From positions 2,854,130-2,918,129 of the forward strand of contig NZ_CP097810.1 in NCBI RefSeq assembly GCF_000364165.2: 64,000 nt of DNA. The letters run 5' to 3'. Every line of letters begins with the position of its first letter. The first letter of the stretch is position 1. The notes below the pieces were generated by a model that worked only from the letters and a program-made list of their open reading frames with translations, searched no databases and was not told the DNA's origin. Origin of the DNA: Clostridium sp. MD294 (GTDB taxonomy: Bacteria; Bacillota; Clostridia; Lachnospirales; Anaerotignaceae). The translations under genes and the position numbers were made by a program. Below are positions 9,992 to 18,853 of this stretch, one piece after another.

Positions 9992-10692
9992 TTCTCCTTT
10001 TCTTTTTTTAAAAATGCTTTTGCTATCACTATATCATCTGGCGTCGTAATTTTTATATTTTCATAATGTCCTTCTATTACGAACACAACATTGCCATCTC
10101 TTTCTACAAGCATAGACTCATCTGTACCTATAAAATTTTCTTTTTCTGCTTTTTCAAATGCTTTTAGTAATAAATCTTTTTGAAATGCTTGAGGTGTTTG
10201 TATATACCAAACAAGATTTCTTTGTGGTGTTGTTACAATTTCATTTTCTGTATTACAAATTTTAACAGTATCTTTTGCTTTGACACCCAATACACAAGCT
10301 CCTTTTTGTTGTGCTGTTATAATCGTTTTTTTAATATCCTCTATCTCTACAAAAGGACGAACACTATCATGTACTACTATAATTTCTGTTTTATTATTTG
10401 CTGCACAAATTCCTGCATATACGGAATGTTGACGTTCTTTTCCTCCCTCTACTATAGTAGATACTTTTTGAAAACCTTCTCTTTTTACAATGCTCCAAAG
10501 TAATTCTATTGTATCACTTGCTGTTACTAAAACAATTTCATCAACTTCTTTACATTGTTCAAATTTTTCTATAGTAAAAGCAATAATTTCTTTTTCTCCC
10601 AATTTTAAAAATTGTTTTTTTATTTTTGTACCCATACGAATACCTGTTCCTGCTGCTGGTATTACTGCAGTACAATATTTTTTAATATTCAT
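9988..10692 (-). CDS. ispD: 2-C-methyl-D-erythritol 4-phosphate cytidylyltransferase
   Basis: A 234-residue enzyme of the MEP isoprenoid pathway that joins MEP to CTP. The nucleotide-binding signature near the N-terminus (PAAGTGIRMG followed by KKQFL) and the HDSVRPF motif are clear. It is first in a two-gene unit with rnhA. In many Firmicutes ispD sits beside yacL and a carD-like gene; the same genes are neighbours here, but ispD is divergent from them. Confidence 0.96.
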   Translation of the reverse strand: MNIKKYCTAVIPAAGTGIRMGTKIKKQFLKLGEKEIIAFTIEKFEQCKEVDEIVLVTASDTIELLWSIVKREGFQKVSTIVEGGKERQHSVYAGICAANNKTEIIVVHDSVRPFVEIEDIKKTIITAQQKGACVLGVKAKDTVKICNTENEIVTTPQRNLVWYIQTPQAFQKDLLLKAFEKAEKENFIGTDESMLVERDGNVVFVIEGHYENIKITTPDDIVIAKAFLKKEKEK

Positions 10693-10746
10693 GTTATTCT
10701 CCTTACAAATAAAAACAATACCATTATTTTTTTGATGTTACTACTC

Positions 10747-10780
10747 CAAAACAAAAGCCCTGCACAAAGTACAAGGGCTA
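10747..10780 (-). terminator. terminator-like hairpin in the ispD leader
   Basis: On the minus strand AGCCCT and AGGGCT arms (10774-10779 and 10756-10761) are followed by a T-rich run. It lies between the strong promoter at 10835-10862 and ispD, so it could attenuate the ispD-rnhA transcript. No tRNA-sensing or ligand-binding fold was recognised. Confidence 0.5.
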
Positions 10781-10834
10781 TTATTTATATTATTTTTCAT
10801 AAATGTGCTATTCTTACATTCAATTTTTACTATA

Positions 10835-10862
10835 ATTATACGATAATATTTATTTTTGTCAA
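10835..10862 (-). promoter_or_regulatory. strong sigma-A promoter of ispD-rnhA
   Basis: Minus-strand TTGACA, 16-bp spacer and TATAAT, both hexamers perfect. The leader to ispD would be about 135 bases. Confidence 0.8.
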
Positions 10863-10963
10863 TACTTAACAATATTCACTTTGTAAAAACGCTTTTTTTG
10901 TACATTGTCTGTATTATTTTATTATAATATAATATATATTTAGATATATTCATTTTTTAAGTA

Positions 10964-10992
10964 TTGACTTTACTATGAAATATTGCTAAAAT
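10964..10992 (+). promoter_or_regulatory. sigma-A promoter reading toward the CarD-family gene
   Basis: TTGACT, 17-bp spacer, TAAAAT. It sits about 500 bases upstream of the CarD-family start, so the RNA would have a very long leader or end early as a separate RNA. Confidence 0.6.
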
Positions 10993-10998
10993 GAATGT

Positions 10999-11430
10999 TT
11001 TGCATTTTTTGCAAAATTATGTTATTCTAAAACAAAGAGATTTTAAATTGGGGTGTGAAATATGGAGAAAAACAGGAAACAGTAAAACTGTACATTTAGT
11101 ATTTCATAATTTTTTTGTAAATACTATACGTGGGTTATTATTTTGCTACAAAAAAGTTCATTAGAAGTCAAAAATATTGTAAATTTAATTTATAATTTAC
11201 CCATATCAAGCGACCTTTCATTATATTAGTTAGCGACTATTACTTATATATTATATGAATTTAACTAATATCTGATAAACTATTGTATGATAAAATAAAA
11301 GAGATTTGTTCCATTTATTTTTATAAAAATCAAAAAAATTGAAACAATGTCCTAAGCCCTTCCATCACAAAAGAGAAATTGATAAACAGTTTACAGGCAG
11401 CAAACAGTAAAACTGTACTGCTTTTTTGTA
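10999..11430 (+). other. gene-free structured leader or possible small RNA region upstream of the CarD-family gene
   Basis: No convincing coding frame lies between the ispD promoter and the CarD-family gene (about 630 bases). Structures seen: a 17-base repeat with an internal dyad at 11077-11093 and again at 11402-11418; a 10-bp perfect stem (11223-11232 with 11262-11271); and a hairpin followed by T at about 11393-11427. I compared it by eye with RNase P, tmRNA, 6S and cyclic-di-GMP riboswitch signatures and saw no match. Confidence 0.3.
11393..11427 (+). terminator. terminator-like hairpin upstream of the CarD-family gene
   Basis: A nested stem (GCAG outside; ACAGT and ACTGT inside) followed by six T. 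It lies about 70 bases before the CarD-family start and could end a small RNA or attenuate the gene. Confidence 0.5.
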
Positions 11431-11494
11431 TTTTTTAAATCGTTTTTGTACATACTTAACAAAAACAGTAGTAATGACAGAAAGGAGATTTTTT

Positions 11495-11977
11495 ATGTTT
11501 CAAATTGGTGAAAAAGTGGTTTATCCTATGTATGGTGCTGGCGTTGTGGAAAGTATTGAACAAGATTTTCACGGAACAAAATTAGAAATGTATTATATTA
11601 TACAAATTCCTAAAAATAATTTAAAAATTCGCTTAATTGCAAATAAATCAGAACAACTCGGTGTAAGGGCTGTATCAAACAAAGAAGAAGTTGTAAAAGC
11701 ATTAGAATATGTTGGTGCAAAAAAAATTATCATGCCAGAAAATTGGAGCTTACGTTACAAAGATAATTTGGAAAAATTAAAAACTGGTAAATTAGATATG
11801 GTTACAGAAGTTGTAAAAAATCTAAATGAAAGAGAAAAAAGAAAAAAACTTTCTAATATAGAAAAAAAATTGTTAAATACAGCAAAGCAAATTGTTTTAA
11901 GTGAAATTATATGTTCTTATGAAATTGATACAGAAAAAGCAGAAGAATTACTTGCAAATTTAGTATTAAATTGTTAA
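11495..11977 (+). CDS. CarD/CdnL/TRCF-interaction-domain transcriptional regulator
   Basis: A 160-residue protein of the CarD/CdnL family, which binds the RNA polymerase beta subunit and stabilises open complexes at promoters. The N-terminal Tudor-like domain starts with MFQIGEKVVYPMYGAGVVE, and the rest is helical and basic, as expected for the DNA-binding half. The ATG at 11495 is chosen because AAAGGAGA precedes it and the domain begins there. It is followed at 35 bases by yacL, a common neighbour in Firmicutes. The long upstream region suggests unusual control. Confidence 0.9.
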   Translation: MFQIGEKVVYPMYGAGVVESIEQDFHGTKLEMYYIIQIPKNNLKIRLIANKSEQLGVRAVSNKEEVVKALEYVGAKKIIMPENWSLRYKDNLEKLKTGKLDMVTEVVKNLNEREKRKKLSNIEKKLLNTAKQIVLSEIICSYEIDTEKAEELLANLVLNC

Positions 11978-12012
11978 TATCTTAATAACACTATTATGGG
12001 GGAGGTGATATA

Positions 12013-13089
12013 GTGAAAAGATTATTGGGAATTGTAATTAGTTTAATTGTTACAGCAGCATTTTTTGCGATATTTCATTTGTTGTATCTGCTGGACTTAT
12101 TTCGTCTAAACCGCATTGTACCATTTTACGTGCCTGTGGTGATTTCTATTGTACTTGGCCTTATTTTTTATTTTATTTTTTCTTCTGCTGTCACAAATAA
12201 AATTATGACACAAATGGCAAAGACAGAAGAAAAACTAGTTAAAATGAACTTAAAGGAATTAAGTTTTAGTTTACTGGGTTGTATTATAGGACTTGCTATA
12301 GCGAATTTAATTGGTATTGCATTTAATGGCTTTGGACCTTTGGGAACAGGCATTATTATATTATTAAATATTGTGCTTGGTTTTTTGGGGTTTCGTGTTG
12401 CTCGTAAAAAGAAAGATGAAATCAATGTAAGTAATCTAAAAAATGTATTGGCAAATCCTGACTCTAAAAAAAATATTATTGCACATGGCAGACCTAAAAT
12501 ATTAGATACTAGTGTTATTATAGATGGAAGAATATTAGATTTACTTCAAACGGGTTTTATTGAAGGAAAAATATTAATTCCTAATTTCGTTTTAGAAGAA
12601 CTACGTCATATTGCCGATTCTTCTGATTCCTTAAAAAGAAACAGAGGAAGACGTGGATTAGATATACTTAATGAAATTCAAAAGCAGCTTTCTGTTCCAG
12701 TAGAAATTGTAGACTATGACCCAAAAGAAGCATTAGAAGTAGATACAAAATTATTAAAAATGGGCGAAAAAATGGACGCTTTTGTTGTAACAAATGATTT
12801 CAATCTAAACAAAGTAGCAGAATTTCAAGGTGTTCGTGTTTTAAATATTAACGAATTAGCAAATGCAATTAAACCAGTTGTGTTACCAGGAGAAGAAATG
12901 CAAGTAACTGTTATAAAAGCAGGAAAAGAAAACGGACAAGGTATTGGCTATTTAAATGATGGTACTATGATTGTTGTAGAAGGTGGCAACCGTTTTATTG
13001 GTGAAACAAAAAATGTTGTTGTGACAAGTGTTTTACAAACAGCAGCAGGTAGAATGATATTTACTAAAATTGCAATGGCTGTTTCATAA
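12013..13089 (+). CDS. yacL: membrane-anchored PIN-TRAM protein (YacL family)
   Basis: A 358-residue protein with four N-terminal membrane segments (within residues 1-130), a PIN nuclease-like domain (about 160-285) and a C-terminal TRAM RNA-binding domain (about 290-350). Acidic residues of a PIN active site are visible: Asp165 in LDTSVIIDGR, Glu196 in VLEELR, and Asp254 and Asp261 in MDAFVVTNDF. A nuclease role on RNA at the membrane is inferred; the family's substrate is not established. The start is GTG, preceded by GGGGGAGGTG. Confidence 0.92.
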   Translation: MKRLLGIVISLIVTAAFFAIFHLLYLLDLFRLNRIVPFYVPVVISIVLGLIFYFIFSSAVTNKIMTQMAKTEEKLVKMNLKELSFSLLGCIIGLAIANLIGIAFNGFGPLGTGIIILLNIVLGFLGFRVARKKKDEINVSNLKNVLANPDSKKNIIAHGRPKILDTSVIIDGRILDLLQTGFIEGKILIPNFVLEELRHIADSSDSLKRNRGRRGLDILNEIQKQLSVPVEIVDYDPKEALEVDTKLLKMGEKMDAFVVTNDFNLNKVAEFQGVRVLNINELANAIKPVVLPGEEMQVTVIKAGKENGQGIGYLNDGTMIVVEGGNRFIGETKNVVVTSVLQTAAGRMIFTKIAMAVS

Positions 13090-13111
13090 TTACAACACAA
13101 TAAAAATATAT

Positions 13112-13157
13112 TTTATCCCCTTTTTTTATATAGTTTATATAAAAAAGGGGATTTTAT
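13112..13157 (+). terminator. Rho-independent terminator after yacL
   Basis: Perfect 16-bp stem (13115-13130 with 13137-13152) followed by TTTTATA. Confidence 0.85.
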
Positions 13158-13159
13158 AA

Positions 13160-13188
13160 TTGATAGAAATAATACTTCATGATATAAT
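13160..13188 (+). promoter_or_regulatory. promoter of mcrBC
   Basis: TTGATA, 17-bp spacer, perfect TATAAT, 54 bases before the McrB-like start and directly after the yacL terminator. Confidence 0.75.
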
Positions 13189-13242
13189 ACTGTTTAATTT
13201 TAATTGTTTCTTTAAAGTAATCATTAATTTGGGAGAAATAAA

Positions 13243-15672
13243 ATGATTGATATAGATAAACTAAAAATAATACTTACAGAATATAAAAAGCATTTTTATA
13301 GTCATTGGAACAACGAAAAATACAAATGGGAAGCAATAAAACATTTTCAGTCCCATTGGAATATAGAAGCAAAAAATTTTGCTGAAATGTTTGAATATGC
13401 TACAGCTAAAACAGGTAATTTACTTACATCAAAAAATTTTTATCCTAGAGTAATGATAATAGCTTTTGCAAAAGTTGATGCTGAAACAGTTCGTCAAATG
13501 TTTCGTAAGTTATTTAATGAAAATTACTCTCTTTCAGAACGTATTGAATTATTCCAAAATGTTTCTGAAACTATTAGACAAAAATATGATGATGGTACAT
13601 GGAAAAATCACTTTCAAAATATATATACTATTAGTGTATATATTTGGTTAATGTTTCCAGATAAATATTACATTTATAAATATACTATTTATAAAAATGT
13701 TGCTACAGAATTAAACAGTAATTATGAACTAAAACATAATGGCTCTATAAACAATTTAATAAATGGATTTTGTATGTATGATGAAATTTGTGATATTATT
13801 CAAAAAGATACTGAAATAAAGTCAATACTTCAAAATATAATTACTGATGATTGTTATACTGACCCTTATCTAAAAACTTGTACAATTGATTTTGGCTTTT
13901 ATTTGAGTAAACTTTATTTAGAACAAAGCCAACCAGAACATTGGTTTCCTCAAAATTATACTCCTGAAATTTCTATAGAAAAATGGTCAGAACTTTTACA
14001 GGACAGTTCTATATTTAATTTAGCAGCACTTCAAATTGTAAAAAGAATAAAAGATTATGGTGGGCAAGCTACTTGTAAACAACTTTCTGAAAAATATGGT
14101 GAAAGTCCTAATTTTTATAATGTAAACTCTTTTACTTTAGCTCGTCGTATTGCTGAAAAAACACAATGTCCTATTATTACAACGGAACAATGCCATACTA
14201 AATGGTGGCCAATACTTTACATTGGAAAAAAAGCAAATAATACTACAGAAGGTTGTTTTATTTGGAAACTACGTTATGAATTAGATAAAGCATTAGATAA
14301 AACAGATTTGTCATATATTCCTTTATATTCAAATTCTAAACCAGCAATTTGGAAAATCAGCCATGGTACAGAAGCAACTGGTATTTCAAATCAAAACAAA
14401 ATAATATTTGAAAAGCGAAATGTTGTAGTTGTTCATAGTAATACAAAAGCTAAAGGTACATCAAAAGTTAAACAAGGGCAAGACTTTATCAATACCATTA
14501 AAAAAGGAGATTTCTTTTATTTATGTTATGGAAATAGCATACAATTATTGGGGCAGTTCATTAGCGAAAAGGCTGTACCCAATAAAGAAATTCAAAATGA
14601 ATGGTATGAAAGAGAATATTGTATTATAGCAAAATCAAAAGATACTTCAGCTTATAAAGGTACTCAAAAATGGTGGACACCAAATAATAATTCTACTTGC
14701 ATAAAAATAAGTGAAGCAGAACAAGATTTATTTGAAAAGTTGATATTAAAGCCATATTTTGATATATCATTACATTCACTTTTTCATAATACAGAAAATA
14801 CTGCTATTTCAAAATATACGAAACAGGACTTTTTAGCTGCTGTTTATATGACAGAACAACGTTATACTATGCTTGAGGCATTATTAAAAAACAAAAAAAA
14901 TATTATATTACAAGGTGCTCCAGGTGTTGGAAAAACATTTATTGCTAAAAAACTCGCTTACACAATTATGGGAGAACAAGACGACAGTAGAATTAAAATG
15001 GTTCAATTTCATCAAAATTATTCTTATGAAGATTTTATAATGGGCTATCGTCCATGTGGTGCTGATTTTAAATTGACAGAAGGCACTTTTTATCGTTTTT
15101 GTGTTGAAGCTTCAGAACATAAATATAAACCGTATTTTTTTATTATTGATGAAATCAATAGAGGTAATATTAGCAAAATATTTGGTGAACTGCTTATGTT
15201 AATTGAAAAAGATTATCGTGATACAGCAATTACTTTATCTTATAATGATATTTCATTTTCAGTACCAGAAAATTTATATATTATAGGCATGATGAACACA
15301 GCAGACCGTAGCCTAGCTATAATGGATTATGCTTTGAGAAGACGATTTAGTTTTTTTGAAATAGAACCTGCATATTATTCAGAAGGATTTCAAAATTATC
15401 AGCATAAAATAGCAAATAAAACGTTTGATGCCCTCATAGAGCAAATAAAGCTTTTAAATAAAGAAATTATTTCAGATGCTTCTTTAGGGCGTGGATTTCA
15501 AATAGGTCATAGTTATTTCTGTGATGAAAAAGCACAACATTGTACTACAGACTGGTTACGTTCTATTGTAGAATTTGACATCATACCCATGCTGTCAGAA
15601 TATTGGTTTGATGAAACAGAAAATTTAGAACGATGGAAAAAAAATTTGCGTGGTGTTTTTGATGACAAATGA
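13243..15672 (+). CDS. mcrB: McrB-type AAA+ GTPase/ATPase of a modification-dependent restriction system
   Basis: An 809-residue motor subunit of an McrBC-type defence system. The C-terminal AAA+ module has the Walker A motif GAPGVGKT (residues 558-565), a Walker B-like IIDEINRGN (about 635-643) and the McrB hallmark MNTADRSL (about 684-691). Upstream are a long N-terminal domain I do not recognise, a winged-helix-like stretch (about 265-310) and a region around 370-500 resembling EVE/YTH-type modified-base readers. Those regions would set the specificity. It overlaps the McrC gene. No methyltransferase is nearby, consistent with a system that attacks modified DNA. Confidence 0.88.
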   Translation: MIDIDKLKIILTEYKKHFYSHWNNEKYKWEAIKHFQSHWNIEAKNFAEMFEYATAKTGNLLTSKNFYPRVMIIAFAKVDAETVRQMFRKLFNENYSLSERIELFQNVSETIRQKYDDGTWKNHFQNIYTISVYIWLMFPDKYYIYKYTIYKNVATELNSNYELKHNGSINNLINGFCMYDEICDIIQKDTEIKSILQNIITDDCYTDPYLKTCTIDFGFYLSKLYLEQSQPEHWFPQNYTPEISIEKWSELLQDSSIFNLAALQIVKRIKDYGGQATCKQLSEKYGESPNFYNVNSFTLARRIAEKTQCPIITTEQCHTKWWPILYIGKKANNTTEGCFIWKLRYELDKALDKTDLSYIPLYSNSKPAIWKISHGTEATGISNQNKIIFEKRNVVVVHSNTKAKGTSKVKQGQDFINTIKKGDFFYLCYGNSIQLLGQFISEKAVPNKEIQNEWYEREYCIIAKSKDTSAYKGTQKWWTPNNNSTCIKISEAEQDLFEKLILKPYFDISLHSLFHNTENTAISKYTKQDFLAAVYMTEQRYTMLEALLKNKKNIILQGAPGVGKTFIAKKLAYTIMGEQDDSRIKMVQFHQNYSYEDFIMGYRPCGADFKLTEGTFYRFCVEASEHKYKPYFFIIDEINRGNISKIFGELLMLIEKDYRDTAITLSYNDISFSVPENLYIIGMMNTADRSLAIMDYALRRRFSFFEIEPAYYSEGFQNYQHKIANKTFDALIEQIKLLNKEIISDASLGRGFQIGHSYFCDEKAQHCTTDWLRSIVEFDIIPMLSEYWFDETENLERWKKNLRGVFDDK

Positions 15673-16720
15673 TAAGTCAATACTTATAAAAAATATATAT
15701 TATATGTTGTGTTATGTATTTCCTATTTTAAAACAAAATAATTATAATAAAATTGCTTCTGAAAAATTTGAAAAAACACAAGATTTATTTGCTGCAATAC
15801 TTTCAAAAGGCATAGCGCAACAATTAAAACGAGGACTTTATTATGAGTATATTACACAATATGAAACATTATCTGTATTACGTGGAAAATTAAATGTTTC
15901 ACAAACACTACATAATAAAATGCAAAAAAGACAAAAATTATATTGTGAATTTGATGAATTATCTGAAAATAATTTATATAATCAGATATTAAAAACTACT
16001 ATATATTTTATTATAAAAGATAAAAATTTATCAAATAAATACAGAACTGCATTAAATAAATTATTGATATTTTTTAATGATATTACTCTATTAGAACCAT
16101 CAAAAATAAAATGGCAACAGCTCCATTATCAACATAATAATAAAAATTATGAAATGCTTTTAAATATTTGTTATTTTGTATTGCACGGAATGTTGCAGAC
16201 TACTGAAAAAGGAAAATATCATATCATAAATTTTTCAGAGGAGCATATGGCAAAATTATATGAAAAATTTATACTAGAATATTATCGCTATCATCATAGC
16301 TATTTATCAAAAATAAAGCCTGCTCAAATAAAATGGAATTTAACAATGCAAAATGATAAATCAATGACTTGTTTTCTTCCTATAATGCAAACAGACGTAA
16401 TGCTTTGTCTTCATGATAAAACTGTAATTATTGATGCAAAATATTACAGTCATATACTTCAAAAACATTATGATAAATACAAATTACATTCTACAAATTT
16501 ATATCAAATTTTTGCTTATGTAAAAAATCAAGATAAAAACAACACAGGCAATGTTTCAGGAATATTGTTGTATGCTAAAACAGAAGAAGACATCACTCCA
16601 AATTTTACTTTTCATATAGGTGGCAATCAAATTGAAATAAAAACATTAGACTTAAATACAGATTTTAAAATAATAGCAAAACAATTAGACAACATAGTTA
16701 CTTCCTACTTTAAAAAGTAG
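15662..16720 (+). CDS. mcrC: McrC-type nuclease subunit
   Basis: A 352-residue partner that supplies the nuclease activity for McrB. The PD-(D/E)XK core is visible: Asp in MQTDVMLC, then the strand VIIDAKYY carrying the D-x-K pair, and a helix with LYQIFAYV. The N-terminal part has the usual McrC layout. The ATG at 15662 is chosen; a GTG at 15650 in the same frame is possible. The gene overlaps mcrB by 11 bases, so the two proteins are probably made in a coupled way. Base composition is even more AT-rich than its neighbours, compatible with acquisition. Confidence 0.85.
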   Translation: MTNDKSILIKNIYYMLCYVFPILKQNNYNKIASEKFEKTQDLFAAILSKGIAQQLKRGLYYEYITQYETLSVLRGKLNVSQTLHNKMQKRQKLYCEFDELSENNLYNQILKTTIYFIIKDKNLSNKYRTALNKLLIFFNDITLLEPSKIKWQQLHYQHNNKNYEMLLNICYFVLHGMLQTTEKGKYHIINFSEEHMAKLYEKFILEYYRYHHSYLSKIKPAQIKWNLTMQNDKSMTCFLPIMQTDVMLCLHDKTVIIDAKYYSHILQKHYDKYKLHSTNLYQIFAYVKNQDKNNTGNVSGILLYAKTEEDITPNFTFHIGGNQIEIKTLDLNTDFKIIAKQLDNIVTSYFKK

Positions 16721-16766
16721 TATGCGTTTTCTTTAACATACATAATAGTAAGAAAACGCAATACTA
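16718..16766. terminator. long inverted repeat after mcrC
   Basis: Arms 16718-16733 and 16750-16766 are complementary over 16 positions with one bulged A; the loop is 16 bases. There is no clear T run, so it may be a weak terminator or a 3' stabilising hairpin between the convergent mcrC and rlmD. Confidence 0.5.
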
Positions 16767-16852
16767 TGGTCAAATATAGACCATTTTATGATTAATTCTC
16801 ACATCATATAGTTTAATTTAAAACTGTTATATTAGTTTATTTTTTACTTTTT

Positions 16853-18244
16853 TTAAATTGTTCTGACTTTATCATCTGTTTCATTTCGAAAAAGCAGTGC
16901 AACTGTTTCAACATGAATACTATGAGGAAACATATCAACAGGTTGTACTAATTTTACACAATAATTTTGTTGTACTAATATTTTAATATCTCTTGCCATT
17001 GTTGCAGGATCACAAGAAACATAAACTATTTTTTTAGGATTAATCTTTAATATTGTATTTAGAACTCTTTCATCACAGCCTTTTCTGGGAGGGTCTAACA
17101 CTACTACATCTGCTGGTACAGGTAGTACATTTTCTGCTGCTCCCTGCACAAATTCCACATTTTCAATATGATTTCTTTTGGCATTTCTTTTGGCATCTTC
17201 TACTGCCTCTGCTACAATTTCACAGCCTACTACATATTTTGCTTTTTTTGCAAAAAATAAAGACATTGTACCAATACCACAATACAAATCTAAAACAGTT
17301 TCATATCCATTCAATTGAGCAAATTCTAATGCCTTTTGATAAAGTTTTTTTGTTTGCACAGGATTTACTTGAAAAAATGACAATGGAGAAATTTCAAATT
17401 CTAATTCTCCAATCGTATCTACAATAAACTCTTTTCCCCATATTACATGATTTTGATTTCCCAATATCACATTTGTTTTTTCTCTATTAATATTTAATAC
17501 AATACTTGTCATACCTTCTATACATTGTAATTGTTGTATCAATATTTCTTTATGAGGTAATTCTCTACCATTTATCACTATACAAACCATAATCTGACCT
17601 GTATAAAATCCTATTTTTACCAATATATGGCGTACAAGCCCTTTATGAATTTTTTCATCATAAATACCAATATGATATTGTTGCAAAAATTGTCTTACTA
17701 TTTCAATAATTTTATCGCTTATTTCATGTTGTAAAAAACATTTTTGTGTATCAATAATTCTATGACTTCTTTTTCCATAAAATCCTATTTCTAAGTTTTC
17801 GTTATGCTTTGCTACAGGAAATTGCACTTTATTTCGGTATCTCCAGCAATATTCCATTCCCAATGCAGGCAAAACTTCTACAGTATTTAACTGTGCTATT
17901 TTTTTTAATGCCATTTCTACTTTTTTTGTTTTATATTCTAACTGTCCCTCATAGCTCAAATGTTGCAACTGACACCCTCCACATTTTGAAGCAACATCAC
18001 ACAAATGCGAAACACGTTGAAAAGAAGGCTTTAATATTTTTATTAATTTACCATAAGCAAAATTCTTTTTTACTTTTACAATTAAAACCTCAATTTCTTC
18101 TTGAGGTAATGCTCCCTCTACAAATATAGCAAAACCCTCTATTTTTCCTATACCTTCTCCTTCGCTTCCTAAATCATCTATTATCATAGTATAACATTTA
18201 TTTTTTTCTACAGGTACATTTTCCAGTACTGTTTTTTTACTCAT
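16853..18244 (-). CDS. rlmD: 23S rRNA (uracil-C5)-methyltransferase, RlmD/RlmCD family
   Basis: A 463-residue SAM-dependent enzyme that methylates uracil in 23S rRNA. An N-terminal TRAM domain is followed by iron-sulphur cysteines (CDVASKCGGC and a later Cys in KCFLQH) and a Rossmann methyltransferase domain with VLDLYCGIG, DPPRKG and the catalytic cysteine in VSCDP. The ATG at 18242-18244 is chosen: it overlaps the upstream stop as ATGA and GGTGAA lies before it. Last gene of a unit starting at yhaM. Confidence 0.93.
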   Translation of the reverse strand: MSKKTVLENVPVEKNKCYTMIIDDLGSEGEGIGKIEGFAIFVEGALPQEEIEVLIVKVKKNFAYGKLIKILKPSFQRVSHLCDVASKCGGCQLQHLSYEGQLEYKTKKVEMALKKIAQLNTVEVLPALGMEYCWRYRNKVQFPVAKHNENLEIGFYGKRSHRIIDTQKCFLQHEISDKIIEIVRQFLQQYHIGIYDEKIHKGLVRHILVKIGFYTGQIMVCIVINGRELPHKEILIQQLQCIEGMTSIVLNINREKTNVILGNQNHVIWGKEFIVDTIGELEFEISPLSFFQVNPVQTKKLYQKALEFAQLNGYETVLDLYCGIGTMSLFFAKKAKYVVGCEIVAEAVEDAKRNAKRNHIENVEFVQGAAENVLPVPADVVVLDPPRKGCDERVLNTILKINPKKIVYVSCDPATMARDIKILVQQNYCVKLVQPVDMFPHSIHVETVALLFRNETDDKVRTI

Positions 18245-18846
18245 TCCGCTTTCTTCACCTTTCTTTGTTTTGGTACTTGCCAATAAGGGCAAACTGTACC
18301 CTTACAAACACAATATCTACAACTTGCAACACTACAATTTGCTTTTCCTTCTCCTGTATGAAGCATTTTTCTCATATTTGCCAATGTTCTGCGTACTTCT
18401 CTTCTAATTGCTATAGTATTTTTAATATCAAACATATAATCTTTATATACCAATCTACCATATTTAGGACGTACACCGTATACATCTTCTATCAACAAAA
18501 AATAAGTAGCAAGCTGCATTCTATCTCCTGGATGAGGAAAATTATCCTCTTTAATACTTCCGCTTTTAATTTCTACAGGTATTATTGCATTACCTAATCT
18601 TTTTTGAAAAATATAATCAGGTTTTCCTTGTATATCATATTTTTTAGAATATAGCAACTTTCCAAAGTCCTTTTCTCTTTTATTTCCTTTTTGGTCAGCA
18701 TATATCAATTTATAGCCTAAAAATCCTTGTCTTTTTTTTCTTTTTCTCAATATCCAACACTGTTCTTTCAGCCAAAGAAAAAAAAGTAATACAAAAGGTA
18801 CATAGGAAAAAATCCAATCCATATCTTTTAAAAGAAGCATAATCAC
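18241..18846 (-). CDS. membrane-anchored Cas4-like PD-(D/E)XK nuclease, catalytic part
   Basis: A 201-residue protein with one N-terminal membrane segment (about residues 11-26), then a Cas4-like nuclease core. It has Asp in GKPDYIF, the E-x-K pair in PVEIKSG, a helix with RMQLATYF, and a C-terminal cysteine cluster (CSVASCRYCVCKGTVC) that would ligate an iron-sulphur cluster. The first cysteine and the N-terminal histidine of the Cas4 family are missing here but appear in the gene just upstream. It starts at GTG 18846 or ATG 18840. No CRISPR array or other cas gene lies in the window, so a CRISPR role is unlikely; DNA repair or processing is inferred. Confidence 0.7.
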   Translation of the reverse strand: MIMLLLKDMDWIFSYVPFVLLFFLWLKEQCWILRKRKKRQGFLGYKLIYADQKGNKREKDFGKLLYSKKYDIQGKPDYIFQKRLGNAIIPVEIKSGSIKEDNFPHPGDRMQLATYFLLIEDVYGVRPKYGRLVYKDYMFDIKNTIAIRREVRRTLANMRKMLHTGEGKANCSVASCRYCVCKGTVCPYWQVPKQRKVKKAE

Positions 18847-18853
18847 CCCGTCC

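Noticed and set aside
10999-11430. RNase P RNA, tmRNA or 6S RNA
   Set aside because: The length would suit, but none of the conserved motifs could be found by eye.
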